From contig CAZXFA010000021.1 of the NCBI GenBank assembly GCA_964640085.1, forward strand, positions 1-46,274: a stretch of DNA of 46,274 nt, written 5' to 3'. The notes beneath the pieces were generated by a model that did no database searches, was not told the origin of the DNA, and saw nothing but the letters and a program-made list of their open reading frames with translations. Shown here piece after piece: positions 6,567 to 14,554 of this stretch (position 1 is the first letter of the stretch; the number at the start of each line of letters is the position of its first letter). Position numbers and translations under genes: made by a program. This stretch comes from CAZXFA01 sp964640085. GTDB lineage: Bacteria > Actinomycetota > UBA4738 > HRBIN12.

Positions 6567-9166
6567 GCGGCGTGATCGACCTCGAGGGGCGGCGGATCCC
6601 GTTCGTCGAGACCGACACCGTCGCATCGGCGCTGTTCCGCGCCGGCGTGCGTACGTTCACGCGTTCGCTGAAGCTCCACCGGCGGCGCGGGCTCCTGTGC
6701 CTGATGGGCGACTGCCCGAACTGTCTGGTGACGGTGGACCGCGTCCCGGGGATCCGCTCATGCACGACGCCCTGCGGGGACGGGATGCACGTCCGGCGCG
6801 AGACCGGCTGGCCCTCGACCGAGCGCGACCTGCTCCACGTGACGGACAAGCTCCACCGGCTCATGCCGGTGGGCTTCTACTCGAAGACCTTCATCCGCCC
6901 ACGGTGGGCCTGGACGGCGGCCGAGCGAGTGATCCGGCGGGCTACCGGCGTTGGCCGCCTGCCGCTCGGCCTCCCGGTCGAACGGAAGGTCTCGCGCACG
7001 GCGCACACCGACGTCCTCGTGGTCGGGGCCGGGGCGTCGGGGCTGGGGGCGGCACGCGATGCAGCCCGAGCGGGGGAGCGGGTCCTGCTCTGCGAGGAGG
7101 CGAGGATCGGTGCGGCGATGGCGCCGGGCTCCGACCTGGAACGCGTCCGCGTGCTCGAGGGCGAGGTCCGTGCGCTGGCGAACGTCGACGTCCTCGAGCG
7201 CTACGCGGCGCTCGGCCTGTACGAGGGCCCCCTCGTCCCGCTCGCCTCCGGGGACGAGCTGGTGCACGTCCGGCCCCGGCGCGTGGTGGTGGCGACCGGG
7301 GCGACCGAGGTCCCCGGCGTGTTCCCGGGCAGCGACCTGCCCGGCGTGTGGCTCGGGCGCGGCGCGGCCCGGATGGCCGGTGTGCACGGTGTGCGCCCGG
7401 GCGAGGTCGCGGTGGTCGAGGCGAGGACCGCCGAGGGTCTCCGGCACGTCGAGACGCTCAGGGCGACGGGGGTGCGGATCGCGCGGCTCGTCGTGCCTCC
7501 GGACCTGGCCGACGCCGTGCCGGACGGCGTCGACCGCGTGGTCAGCGGCGAGGTGGTGGCGGCCGACGGTCGCCGTGCGGTCGAGGCCGCGGTGTTGCGG
7601 CTCGACGACGGTCGGCGGTTCCGCGTCCGGTGCGACGCGCTGGTGCTCTCGCTCGGCCTCTCGCCCCGGGACGGCCTGCTGCGGATGGCCGGCGACGAGC
7701 CGGTCGAGGCGGTGGGTGACGCGGCGGGCGAGGGCGACCCGCTCCCGGCGCTCGGCCACGGCGTGGCGTGCCTCTGCGAGGACGTGTCCTCTGGCGACCT
7801 GGAGCAGGCGTGGCGCGAGGGCTTCCGCTCGGCCGAGATCCTCAAGCGCTACACGACCGCGACGATGGGCCCGTGCCGAGGGGCGATGTGCGGGCGGTAC
7901 CTCGTCGCGTTCGCCGGCGCTCGAGCGCCGGACGCAGCCTTCGCGGCGGCGAAGGCACCCGGGGAGGCACTCGCCGCGGCCCGGCCGACGGCCCGCCCTC
8001 CGCTGCGGCCGGTCGCGCTCGGCACGCTCGCGGCGGCGGTGCACGAGACGGCCGACAAGCGCACCTCGCTGCACGGCCTGCACGTCGCGGCCGGCGCTCG
8101 CCTGGACCGCTCGGGCGGGTGGTTGCGACCCTTCCGCTACGGGGACGCGCGCGCCGAGATCCGGGCCGTGCGCCAGCGCGTGAGCCCGATGGACGTGGGG
8201 ACCCTCGGGAAGTTCCTCGTCGCCGGGCGCGACGCCGCGACGTTGCTCGAGCGCGTGTTCCCCTGCCGCGTGCAGGACCTCGCGCCGGGCCGCGCACGGT
8301 ACCTGCTCGCGCTCGACGAGGCGGGGTACGTGATGGACGACGGGATGCTGCTTGCGCTGGAGGACGGGGCGTTCCTGATCACCTCGACCTCGGGCGGCGC
8401 GCCGCGGATGGAGGCGTGGCTCAGGAACTGGATCGACCGTCTCGAGCTCCACGCGCACCTGGTCGACCGGACGGCGCAGCTCGGCGCGGTCAACGTGGCC
8501 GGCCCGCGAGCCCGGGACCTCCTCGAGCGGCTCACCGACGACGACCTGAGCGCCGACGCGATCCCGTACCCCGGCCACGCCGAGATCACGGTGGCCGGCG
8601 TGCCCTGCCGCGCGATCCGGACCGGGTTCGTCGGCGAGCTCGCGTTCGAGCTGCACCACCCGCGCTCGCGCGGCCCCGAGCTCTGGGAGGCGCTGGGGCG
8701 CGAGGGGCGCGCGTTCGACCTGCTGCCGCACGGGCTCGACGCGCTCGAGGTGCTCCGCCTGGAGAAGGGGCACGTCTACCTGGGGCAGGACACGCTGCCC
8801 GACGACACGCCGGTCAAGCTCGGCTTCGGATGGGCCGTGGCGATGGACAAGCCGTGGTTCGTGGGCAAGATGGCGCTCGAGCGCATGGCGGCGCTCCCGC
8901 TCGAGCGCAGGCTGGTCGGGCTCGAGATCAGCGGTGCCTACCCGGACGCGTTCGAGCTGCGCGGGACGCCGCTCGTCGTGGACGGTCGCGTCGTCGGCCG
9001 GATGACGTCCGCGGGCCGCTCAGAGGCGCTCGGCCGCGACATCGGGCTCGGGTGGGTCCGCGCGGTCGACGGCGAATTCCCCGAGGAGCTGCGCGCCGGC
9101 CGGGCGACCGCGCGCGTGGTCCCGACCCCCTTCTACGACCCGGAGGGGGTGCGCATGCGTGGTTGA
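6563..9166 (+). CDS. soxA: Sarcosine oxidase alpha subunit-like, with [2Fe-2S] cysteines
   Basis: 867 aa from GTG at 6563, overlapping the soxD stop. Residues about 1-95 form a Fer2_4 domain containing Cys46, Cys51, Cys54 and Cys67 (CLMGDCPNC, then IRSC). About 150-490 is a dinucleotide-binding domain (VLVVGAGASGLGAA) with the GHGVACLCEDV and CRGAMCGRYL motifs. About 500-867 is a GcvT/aminomethyltransferase fold that would bind tetrahydrofolate (GFVGELAFELHHP, LEKGHVYLGQDT). It is about 100 aa shorter than usual SoxA: the middle is trimmed and the second glycine-rich motif is not evident. Canonical SoxA proteins lack the iron-sulfur cysteines, so this may be a dehydrogenase-like relative acting on sarcosine or another N-methyl or secondary amine. 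Confidence 0.85.
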   Translation: MSGVIDLEGRRIPFVETDTVASALFRAGVRTFTRSLKLHRRRGLLCLMGDCPNCLVTVDRVPGIRSCTTPCGDGMHVRRETGWPSTERDLLHVTDKLHRLMPVGFYSKTFIRPRWAWTAAERVIRRATGVGRLPLGLPVERKVSRTAHTDVLVVGAGASGLGAARDAARAGERVLLCEEARIGAAMAPGSDLERVRVLEGEVRALANVDVLERYAALGLYEGPLVPLASGDELVHVRPRRVVVATGATEVPGVFPGSDLPGVWLGRGAARMAGVHGVRPGEVAVVEARTAEGLRHVETLRATGVRIARLVVPPDLADAVPDGVDRVVSGEVVAADGRRAVEAAVLRLDDGRRFRVRCDALVLSLGLSPRDGLLRMAGDEPVEAVGDAAGEGDPLPALGHGVACLCEDVSSGDLEQAWREGFRSAEILKRYTTATMGPCRGAMCGRYLVAFAGARAPDAAFAAAKAPGEALAAARPTARPPLRPVALGTLAAAVHETADKRTSLHGLHVAAGARLDRSGGWLRPFRYGDARAEIRAVRQRVSPMDVGTLGKFLVAGRDAATLLERVFPCRVQDLAPGRARYLLALDEAGYVMDDGMLLALEDGAFLITSTSGGAPRMEAWLRNWIDRLELHAHLVDRTAQLGAVNVAGPRARDLLERLTDDDLSADAIPYPGHAEITVAGVPCRAIRTGFVGELAFELHHPRSRGPELWEALGREGRAFDLLPHGLDALEVLRLEKGHVYLGQDTLPDDTPVKLGFGWAVAMDKPWFVGKMALERMAALPLERRLVGLEISGAYPDAFELRGTPLVVDGRVVGRMTSAGRSEALGRDIGLGWVRAVDGEFPEELRAGRATARVVPTPFYDPEGVRMRG

Positions 9167-9569
9167 GTTCCGCGAAGCAGCTCTCCGCGTGACCGGCGTG
9201 TTCGCCTCGTCCGAGGCCTGTGATCGGCTCCCGGAGGCGTACCGGATCGCGCCCGACGAGGTGATGGTGATCGGCGAACCGCCGGTCGAGCTCGAGACGT
9301 CCGTCCGGCAGATCGACCCCGACGCGCTCGTGCTGGATGTCTCCGACGGCTGGAGCCTGCTCGAGCTCGGGGGCCCGGACGCGCGCGAGGCGTTCGCGCG
9401 GATCTCCGAGCTCGAGCTGCCCGGGCGCGGGTTCATCCAGGGTGAGGTGACCGGGGTCGGCGTCCGCGTGCTCGCCGAGGGCGACCGGCTGCGCCTGCTC
9501 GTCCCCGCGATGTGGACCGACCACGTGCGCGAACGCATCCGGGCCGACGCCGCGGAGCTGCTGCGGTGA
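9159..9569 (+). CDS. soxG: Sarcosine oxidase gamma subunit
   Basis: 136 aa from GTG at 9159, overlapping the soxA stop by 8 nt. The sequence follows SoxG: a small GcvT-like domain with LVLDVSDGWSLLELGGPDAR, ELELPGRGFIQGEV, and LLVPAMWTDHVRERI. SoxG is a structural partner between alpha and beta in the heterotetramer and has no cofactor of its own. Its position and overlaps indicate equimolar translation with soxA and soxB. Confidence 0.85.
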   Translation: MVEFREAALRVTGVFASSEACDRLPEAYRIAPDEVMVIGEPPVELETSVRQIDPDALVLDVSDGWSLLELGGPDAREAFARISELELPGRGFIQGEVTGVGVRVLAEGDRLRLLVPAMWTDHVRERIRADAAELLR

Positions 9570-10774
9570 GCGGGCTCTTCCGGCCGAAGGGGTTCCTGAA
9601 GCGCCACGACGTGGAGCCGCGCTACGACGTCGTCGTCGTAGGAGGCGGCGTGAACGGGCTCTCGCTCGCCTACCACCTCGCGCGGTACAAGGGGATCAGC
9701 GACGTCGCGGTGCTCGAGCGGCGGTACCTGGGGTTCGGCGCGTCCGGCCGGAACACGCAGGTGATCCGCGCGACATACAACACGCCCGAGACCGTCCCGC
9801 TGTACAAGCGCAGCCTCGAGATGTACCGGACGCTCTCGCGGGAGCTGGACTTCAACGTGCAGTTCAGCACGCAGGGCAACCTCGACCTCTGCCACACCCA
9901 GGACTCGCTCCAGGTCGAGCGGGAGAAGGTCCTGCTCCACCGCGAGTACGGCGTGGACACCGAGATCCTGACGCCCGAGCGGATCCTCGAGGTCTGCCCG
10001 CACGTCGACCTGTCCGGCGGGGGCGAGCTGCCGATCGTGGGCGCGTCGCACCACCCGCCGGGCGCGTTCGCCCGGCACGACTCGGTGGTGTGGGCATACG
10101 CGACCGCCGCGCAGCGGCACGGGGTGCATGTGCACGAGGGCGTGGCCGTGACCGGGGTCGACGTCCGGGACGGTCGGTGCGTCGGGGTCCGGACGACGGC
10201 CGGCCCGATCTCGGCTGGGCGGGTGGTCTCGGCGGTCGCCGGATGGAGCTCGGAGCTCGCGGCGATGGCCGGCGTGCGGCTGCCGATCGTGACCATGTCG
10301 CTCCAGGCCTTCGTCACCGAGCCGTACCGGCACGTGCTCGACGGGCTCGTCTCCTCGATGGACCTGTACGTGTACGCGTCGCAGACCGCGCGCGGCGAGA
10401 TCCTGATCGGCGCGGAGGTCCTTCCGTACTCGACCTACTCGACGCGGTCGACGTTCGGGTTCCTGTGCGAGGCCTCCAAGCGCGCGGTCCAGCTGCTGCC
10501 GTTCCTGGCGAACGCGCGCGCGATGCGCCAATGGGCCGGCCTGTGCGACATGACGCCCGACTCGTCCCCGATCCTCGGCGAGTCCGAGGTCCCGGGGTTC
10601 TTCCTGATGTCCGGCATGGGGACGTGGGGGTTCAAGGGCGCGCCGGCGTTCGGGCAGACGATGGCCGAGCTGCTCGCCACCGGCCGGATCCCCGAGCTGA
10701 TCCGCCCGTTCGCCCCCACGCGGTTCCGCGAGGACCGGATGGTGCCCGACGCGGCCTCCGCGGGTACGCACTGA
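9566..10774 (+). CDS. soxB: Sarcosine oxidase beta subunit (FAD/FMN)
   Basis: 402 aa from GTG at 9566 (GTGA overlap with soxG). The N-terminal Rossmann motif VVVVGGGVNGLSLAYHLA with ERRYLGFGASGRNTQVIRA is that of the DAO family. FARHDSVVWAYA places His171 where SoxB attaches FMN covalently. The C-terminus has DMTPDSSPILGES and GTWGFKGAPAFGQTMAELL, the flavin-binding signature of the family. This is the catalytic subunit that oxidises the methylamino acid and passes electrons between flavins. It ends the tightly overlapped soxDAGB block. Confidence 0.9.
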   Translation: MSGLFRPKGFLKRHDVEPRYDVVVVGGGVNGLSLAYHLARYKGISDVAVLERRYLGFGASGRNTQVIRATYNTPETVPLYKRSLEMYRTLSRELDFNVQFSTQGNLDLCHTQDSLQVEREKVLLHREYGVDTEILTPERILEVCPHVDLSGGGELPIVGASHHPPGAFARHDSVVWAYATAAQRHGVHVHEGVAVTGVDVRDGRCVGVRTTAGPISAGRVVSAVAGWSSELAAMAGVRLPIVTMSLQAFVTEPYRHVLDGLVSSMDLYVYASQTARGEILIGAEVLPYSTYSTRSTFGFLCEASKRAVQLLPFLANARAMRQWAGLCDMTPDSSPILGESEVPGFFLMSGMGTWGFKGAPAFGQTMAELLATGRIPELIRPFAPTRFREDRMVPDAASAGTH

Positions 10775-10786
10775 GCCGACTTGCGC

Positions 10787-10806
10787 GAACCGCGGGGATG
10801 CGGTTC
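10787..10806. other. Hairpin behind soxB
   Basis: GAACCGC and GCGGTTC form 7-bp arms around a 6-nt loop, 12 nt after the soxB stop. No U-tract follows. It could weaken or process the transcript between soxB and the downstream genes. An apparent ATG at 10798 sits in the loop, which argues against that ATG as a start. Confidence 0.4.
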
Positions 10807-10815
10807 CCTGCGAGG

Positions 10816-11061
10816 ATGGAGGACCCATCCGAGCGCCTGTTACACGCGATCGAGGACTGCGAGCAGGTGGCCGAGGCGGTCACGCCCGACGAGGCGGCGC
10901 GCACCTTCGACGAGGCCGCGCTCCAGGTCTTCTGGCAACGGTGGCCGCACGTGAGCTCGTGGGCCGGAGCGCTCTGGCGGCAGCTGAACGCGGACCTCGC
11001 CGAGCCCGCGACCCCGGTCGCGGAGTCCGGGTCGATCGACATCGGCGGCGAAGGGGGCTGA
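10816..11061 (+). CDS. Small conserved-looking hypothetical protein
   Basis: 81 aa from ATG at 10816 (ATG 10798 is in frame but lies in the hairpin loop). The sequence is helical and charged: LLHAIEDCEQVAEAVTPDEA, then FDEAALQVFWQRWPHVSSW, with a glycine/acid-rich tail. No family recognised. It sits 41 nt after soxB and 19 nt before the CBS gene, so it may belong to the same transcript. Confidence 0.5.
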   Translation: MEDPSERLLHAIEDCEQVAEAVTPDEAARTFDEAALQVFWQRWPHVSSWAGALWRQLNADLAEPATPVAESGSIDIGGEGG

Positions 11062-11080
11062 CCACCCGGAGGAGCGTTGG

Positions 11081-11464
11081 ATGCCGACGCTGAAGGAGAT
11101 CATGAGCCAGGACGTCCTGACGAGCCCGGCGGACGCGCCGGTCTCCGGGGTGGCTGCGTCGATGCTGAAGGCCCGTGTGGGCTCGGCCGTCGTGATGGAC
11201 GGCGCGTACCTGGTGGGCGTGTTCACCGAGCGGGACGTCGTGCGCGCGGCGGCGTCGGGGTCCGACCTCACGTCCTCGCCGGTCTCCGAGTGGATGACGC
11301 CGGACCCCGTCACCGCGAGCCCCGACCTCGACGCCGAGGAGGCCGCGGAGATCATGATGAGCCAGGGGTTCCGGCACCTCCCGGTCGTGGACGGCACGGA
11401 CCTCGTCGGGATCGCCAGCCTCCGGGACATCCTCCGGACGCGGATCCGCCGCCGCACCGGGTGA
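11081..11464 (+). CDS. Tandem CBS-domain protein
   Basis: 127 aa, with GGAGGAG 7 nt before the ATG. Two CBS repeats are present: residues 5-60 (IMSQDVLTSPADAPVSGVA, LVGVFTERDVVRA) and 68-122 (WMTPDPVTASPDLDAEEA, LVGIASLRDILR). CBS pairs bind adenosine nucleotides such as AMP, ATP or SAM and act as energy or ligand sensors. With no attached effector domain, it probably regulates a partner protein. It may sense the state of the C1/sox pathway, but that is positional inference. Confidence 0.88.
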   Translation: MPTLKEIMSQDVLTSPADAPVSGVAASMLKARVGSAVVMDGAYLVGVFTERDVVRAAASGSDLTSSPVSEWMTPDPVTASPDLDAEEAAEIMMSQGFRHLPVVDGTDLVGIASLRDILRTRIRRRTG

Positions 11465-11510
11465 CCGGCTCACCGCGTCGCTTGCCGGCTGGTGCCATCA
11501 TGGAGGGCGG

Positions 11511-12605
11511 GTGAGGTCCATGGCGGCCGTCGACCAGGCGCATCCGACCAGGTACTGGACCCGCCTCCCGGACGGGCGGGTCCGCTGCGACGTGTGCCCG
11601 CGCGCCTGCGCGCTGCACGAGGGCCAGCGCGGGTTCTGCTTCGTCCGCGCGCGGCAGGGCGACGAGATCGGGCTCACCACGTACGGGCGCTCGAGCGGGT
11701 TCTGCGTCGACCCGATCGAGAAAAAGCCGCTGGACCACTTCCTGCCCGGGACCTCGGTCCTGTCCTTCGGCACGGCGGGGTGCAACCTCGGATGCCGGTT
11801 CTGCCAGAACTGGGACATCTCCAAGTCGCGCGAGATCGACACGCTGGCTGACACGGCCACCCCCGAGGGGATCGCGGAGGCCGCCGAACGGCTCGGCTGT
11901 CGGAGCGTCGCGTTCACCTACAACGACCCCGTGATCTTCTTCGAGTACGCGGTCGACGTCGCCGACGCGTGCCGCGAGCGGGGGATCGAGGCGGTCGCCG
12001 TGACCGCCGGCTACATCTCGCGGGAGCCGCGCCGAGACTTCTACGCCCACATGGACGCCGCGAACGTCGACCTGAAGGCGTTCACCGAGGACTTCTACCA
12101 CCGGGTCTGCCTCGGGCACCTCGCGCCCGTCCTCGAGACGCTCGAGTACCTGAAGCACGAGACCGACGTGTGGTTCGAGATCACCAACCTGCTGATCCCC
12201 GGCGAGAACGACTCGGACGGGGAGATCGACGCGATGACCCGGTGGGTCGTCGAGCACCTCGGGCCCGACGTACCGATGCACTTCACGGCGTTCCACCCCG
12301 ACTTCAAGATGCTGGACCATCCGCCGACCCCGCCCGAGACCCTCACCCGTGCCCGGCGGATCGCGCTCGCGAACGGCGTTCGCTATGCGTACACGGGGAA
12401 CGTCCACGATGCGGAGGGCCAGAGCACGTACTGCCACGCGTGCGGTGCGGTGCTGATCGAACGCGACTGGTACGCGCTCGGCGCCTGGAACCTGACGCCG
12501 GAGGGGCGGTGCGGGGCGTGCGGCGCGCCATGCGCCGGCGTCTTCGAGGGGGAGCCCGGCCGCTGGGGGCCGCGGCGACTGCCGGTCCGTCTGTCGGTGC
12601 CGTGA
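11511..12605 (+). CDS. amrS: AmmeMemoRadiSam system radical SAM enzyme
   Basis: 364 aa from GTG at 11511 (GGAGGG 3 nt upstream); ATG at 11520 is an alternative. An N-terminal CDVCPRACALHEGQRGFC cysteine cluster precedes the radical SAM motif CNLGCRFC (Cys91, Cys95, Cys98) binding a [4Fe-4S] cluster and S-adenosylmethionine. FTYNDPVIFFEYAVDVA and ANVDLKAFTEDFY follow, and a C-terminal zinc-ribbon-like part has CHACG and CGACGAPC. This matches AmrS of the AMMECR1-MEMO-radical SAM trio, whose reaction is still unknown. The amrB partner overlaps by 4 nt; no AMMECR1 gene is in the window. Confidence 0.9.
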   Translation: MRSMAAVDQAHPTRYWTRLPDGRVRCDVCPRACALHEGQRGFCFVRARQGDEIGLTTYGRSSGFCVDPIEKKPLDHFLPGTSVLSFGTAGCNLGCRFCQNWDISKSREIDTLADTATPEGIAEAAERLGCRSVAFTYNDPVIFFEYAVDVADACRERGIEAVAVTAGYISREPRRDFYAHMDAANVDLKAFTEDFYHRVCLGHLAPVLETLEYLKHETDVWFEITNLLIPGENDSDGEIDAMTRWVVEHLGPDVPMHFTAFHPDFKMLDHPPTPPETLTRARRIALANGVRYAYTGNVHDAEGQSTYCHACGAVLIERDWYALGAWNLTPEGRCGACGAPCAGVFEGEPGRWGPRRLPVRLSVP

Positions 12606-13372
12606 TCGTCCGGCCCCCGGCCGCCGCGGGGACCTTCTACCCGGCCGATCCGCGGGAGCTCGTCCCGACCGTCGATGCGATGCTCGCCTCGGCGCGGGGC
12701 GACGGGGAGACGCCGGTCGCGGTCGTGGCGCCGCATGCCGGGTACGTCTACTCGGGTCCGATCGCGGCGAGCGCGTACGCGCTGCTGCGCGGCACGGAGG
12801 TTGAGCGGGTCGCGATCCTTGGGCCGGCGCACTTCGTCCCGCTCCGCGGCTGCGCCGTGCCCGCCTCCGAAGCTTGGGCGACCCCGCTCGGCGAAGTGGC
12901 GATCGACGCCGGGCTCCGGGAGGTCGCCGAGGTCGCGGTCGAGGATGAGCCGTTCGGGCCCGAGCACTCGCTCGAGGTCCACCTCCCGTTCCTCCAGCGG
13001 GTGCTGCCGAAGGGCTTCTCGGTGCTGCCGGTCGCGGTCGGCGCGTGCCCGCCGGCCGAGGTCGCCGACGTGATCGGTCGCCTGCCGTCCGACGCGTTCG
13101 TCGTGGTGAGCACCGACCTCAGCCACTACCACGACGACGGGACAGCCAAGCGGCTCGATCGGCGGACGGCCGACGCGATCCTCGCGCTCGATCCCCATGC
13201 GATCGGACCCGAGGACGCGTGCGGCGCGTTCGCGCTGCGGGGCCTGGTCGAGCACGCGCGGCGCGGCGAGCTGCAGGCCGAGCTGCTCGACCTACGGACC
13301 TCGGCCGACACGGCGGGTGACCCGCGTCGGGTAGTCGGGTACGGGGCGTTCGCGTTCCGCCCGGCGCGCTGA
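12602..13372 (+). CDS. amrB: AmmeMemoRadiSam system protein B (MEMO family)
   Basis: 256 aa from GTG at 12602, overlapping the amrS stop (GTGA). Motifs of the MEMO family: AAAGTFYPADPREL at the N-terminus, APHAGYVYSGPIAASAYALL, LGPAHFVPLRG, EHSLEVHLPFLQRVLP, VVVSTDLSHYHDDG and ACGAFALRGLV. The conserved histidines and the late cysteine correspond to the metal site of human MEMO1; the fold is that of class III extradiol dioxygenases. Role in the trio is undefined. The third usual partner, AMMECR1 (amrA), may be elsewhere in the genome. Confidence 0.9.
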   Translation: MIVRPPAAAGTFYPADPRELVPTVDAMLASARGDGETPVAVVAPHAGYVYSGPIAASAYALLRGTEVERVAILGPAHFVPLRGCAVPASEAWATPLGEVAIDAGLREVAEVAVEDEPFGPEHSLEVHLPFLQRVLPKGFSVLPVAVGACPPAEVADVIGRLPSDAFVVVSTDLSHYHDDGTAKRLDRRTADAILALDPHAIGPEDACGAFALRGLVEHARRGELQAELLDLRTSADTAGDPRRVVGYGAFAFRPAR

Positions 13373-13373
13373 C

Positions 13374-13730
13374 TCAGGCGCCCTCGTCCGGCGGCGGCGG
13401 TCCCTCTCCCGGTGCCCGCGGTCCCTCGTCGGGCGGGCGCTCTGTGGCGATCGCCCTGCGGATCTCTTCGCCCGCCTCGGCCAGCGTCACGCCCACCGCG
13501 TCCCCGAGCGCCTTGACCGCCTTGGTCAGATCCTGCTTGACCTCCGGGTCGCGGATCGTGTCGCCGAGGGCGGTGAAGGCGCGGTTCAGCTGCTCGGTGA
13601 GGCCCTTCGCCGCCTCCTCCACCTCCTGCTGCGTCTGCTCGCCGGCCTTGCGGTAGCGCTCGGCGGCGAGCTGGCCCCAGGAGGAGAAGCGCTCGCCAAC
13701 GTCGTCCCATGCCTGCTTCGCACGATCCAT
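13374..13730 (-). CDS. Small helical/coiled-coil protein
   Basis: 118 aa from ATG at 13730; in-frame starts further upstream would run through the arsR promoter. Residues 1-85 are amphipathic helix (WDDVGERFSSWGQLAAERYR, EVEEAAKGLTEQLNRAFTAL, VKQDLTKAVKALGDAV). The tail is proline/glycine/acid-rich and looks disordered. No transmembrane segment. It may be a stress- or phasin-like cytoplasmic protein, but no family is assigned. It is convergent with amrB, with one base between the two stops. TAGACT at 13741-13746 (minus strand) lies 10 nt upstream as a likely -10 box. Confidence 0.6.
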   Translation of the reverse strand: MDRAKQAWDDVGERFSSWGQLAAERYRKAGEQTQQEVEEAAKGLTEQLNRAFTALGDTIRDPEVKQDLTKAVKALGDAVGVTLAEAGEEIRRAIATERPPDEGPRAPGEGPPPPDEGA

Positions 13731-13787
13731 CGCGTTCCCGAGTCTACGGCCCCGTCGCGCTGCGGCGTGAGCCTCGGCGCATGGACG

Positions 13788-13817
13788 TTGACAGGCAAGT
13801 AGCGACTTGCCTATAGC
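13788..13817 (+). promoter_or_regulatory. arsR promoter with embedded palindromic operator
   Basis: TTGACA (13788-13793) and TATAGC (13812-13817) are 18 nt apart. The perfect inverted repeat AGGCAAGT-AGCG-ACTTGCCT (13793-13812) fills the spacer. A repressor bound here would block RNA polymerase. Transcription would start near 13824-13825, on the GTG of the ArsR gene, so the mRNA would be leaderless. Confidence 0.75.
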
Positions 13818-13824
13818 GTGGATC

Positions 13825-14106
13825 GTGGGCGATGTGTATCGGGCGCTCGCCGACCCGACGAGGAGGGCGATCCTCGACGAGCTCACGGAGAGGGACGGGC
13901 AGACGCTGTTCGAGATCTGCACCCGACTCTCGACGAAGCACGGACTCGGGTCGTCGCGGCAGGCGATCTCTCAGCACCTCGACGTCTTGGAGTCGACGGG
14001 GCTCGTCAGGACCAGGAGGGAGGGCAGGTACAAGTTCCACTACCTCGACACGAAGCCGCTCGAGTCGATCGCGGAGCGGTGGGGGCCTGGGAGGAGGAAG
14101 AGATGA
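13825..14106 (+). CDS. ArsR-family winged-helix regulator
   Basis: 93 aa from GTG at 13825, chosen because it coincides with the predicted transcription start; TTG at 13807 would lie inside the operator. Motifs: YRALADPTRRAILDELTERD, then SSRQAISQHLDVLESTGLVR (recognition helix) and RREGRYKFHYLD (wing). The metal-binding ELCVC motif of ArsR/SmtB sensors is absent, so it is likely of the non-metal group often paired with VOC or AHSA1/SRPBCC genes. It overlaps the VOC gene by ATGA and most likely represses its own operon via the palindrome upstream. Confidence 0.85.
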   Translation: MGDVYRALADPTRRAILDELTERDGQTLFEICTRLSTKHGLGSSRQAISQHLDVLESTGLVRTRREGRYKFHYLDTKPLESIAERWGPGRRKR

Positions 14107-14486
14107 GGATCTACATCACTTCGGTGCTCGTGGACGAGCAGGAGAAGGCGCTGCGCTTCTACACGGACGTCCTCGGATTCGTGAAGAAGACCGACTTCCC
14201 CATGGGCGAGGCGCGCTGGCTCACCGTGGTCTCGCCCGAGGACCCGGAGGGCACCCAGCTGCTCCTCGAGCCCGACTCGCATCCGGCGGCCGGGCCGTTC
14301 AAGGGATCCCTGGCAGCGGATGGGATCCCGGCCACCTCGTTCGCGGTCGATGACGTGACCGCGGAGTTCGAGCGGCTGCGGGGGATCGGCGTCCGGTTCA
14401 CGCAGGAGCCGCTCGAGATGGGCGGCGTGACGACGGCCGTGTTCGATGACACGTGCGGCAACCTGATCCAGATAGCGAAGGCGTAG
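14103..14486 (+). CDS. VOC-family (glyoxalase/bleomycin-resistance) protein
   Basis: 127 aa from ATG at 14103, overlapping the arsR stop, with GGAGGAAGAG upstream. The vicinal-oxygen-chelate beta-alpha-beta-beta-beta repeats are clear: ITSVLVDEQEKALRFYTDVLG, then ARWLTVVSPED and LLLEPDSH, a second module SFAVDDVTAEFERLRGIG, and AVFDDTCGNLIQI at the end. Such proteins bind a metal or a small molecule and act in detoxification or resistance. The canonical glyoxalase I metal residues are not all obvious. Co-regulation by ArsR suggests inducible defence against an unknown compound. Confidence 0.85.
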   Translation: MRIYITSVLVDEQEKALRFYTDVLGFVKKTDFPMGEARWLTVVSPEDPEGTQLLLEPDSHPAAGPFKGSLAADGIPATSFAVDDVTAEFERLRGIGVRFTQEPLEMGGVTTAVFDDTCGNLIQIAKA

Positions 14487-14554
14487 GTCGCCCAGCGCGG
14501 GGCGGAGTCGGTCCGGGCGAGCTGCGTCCCTGGGACCTTCCGAGCCCGGGTCCC

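Noticed and set aside
6758..8773. Long 671-codon open frame antisense to soxA
   Set aside because: Arg/Ala/Pro/Gly/His-rich, no start signal or domains; long antisense frames are expected in GC-rich coding DNA because stop codons are rare.
10798..10800. ATG 10798 as start of the small gene after soxB
   Set aside because: It lies in a hairpin loop with no ribosome binding site; ATG 10816 begins the natural-looking protein.
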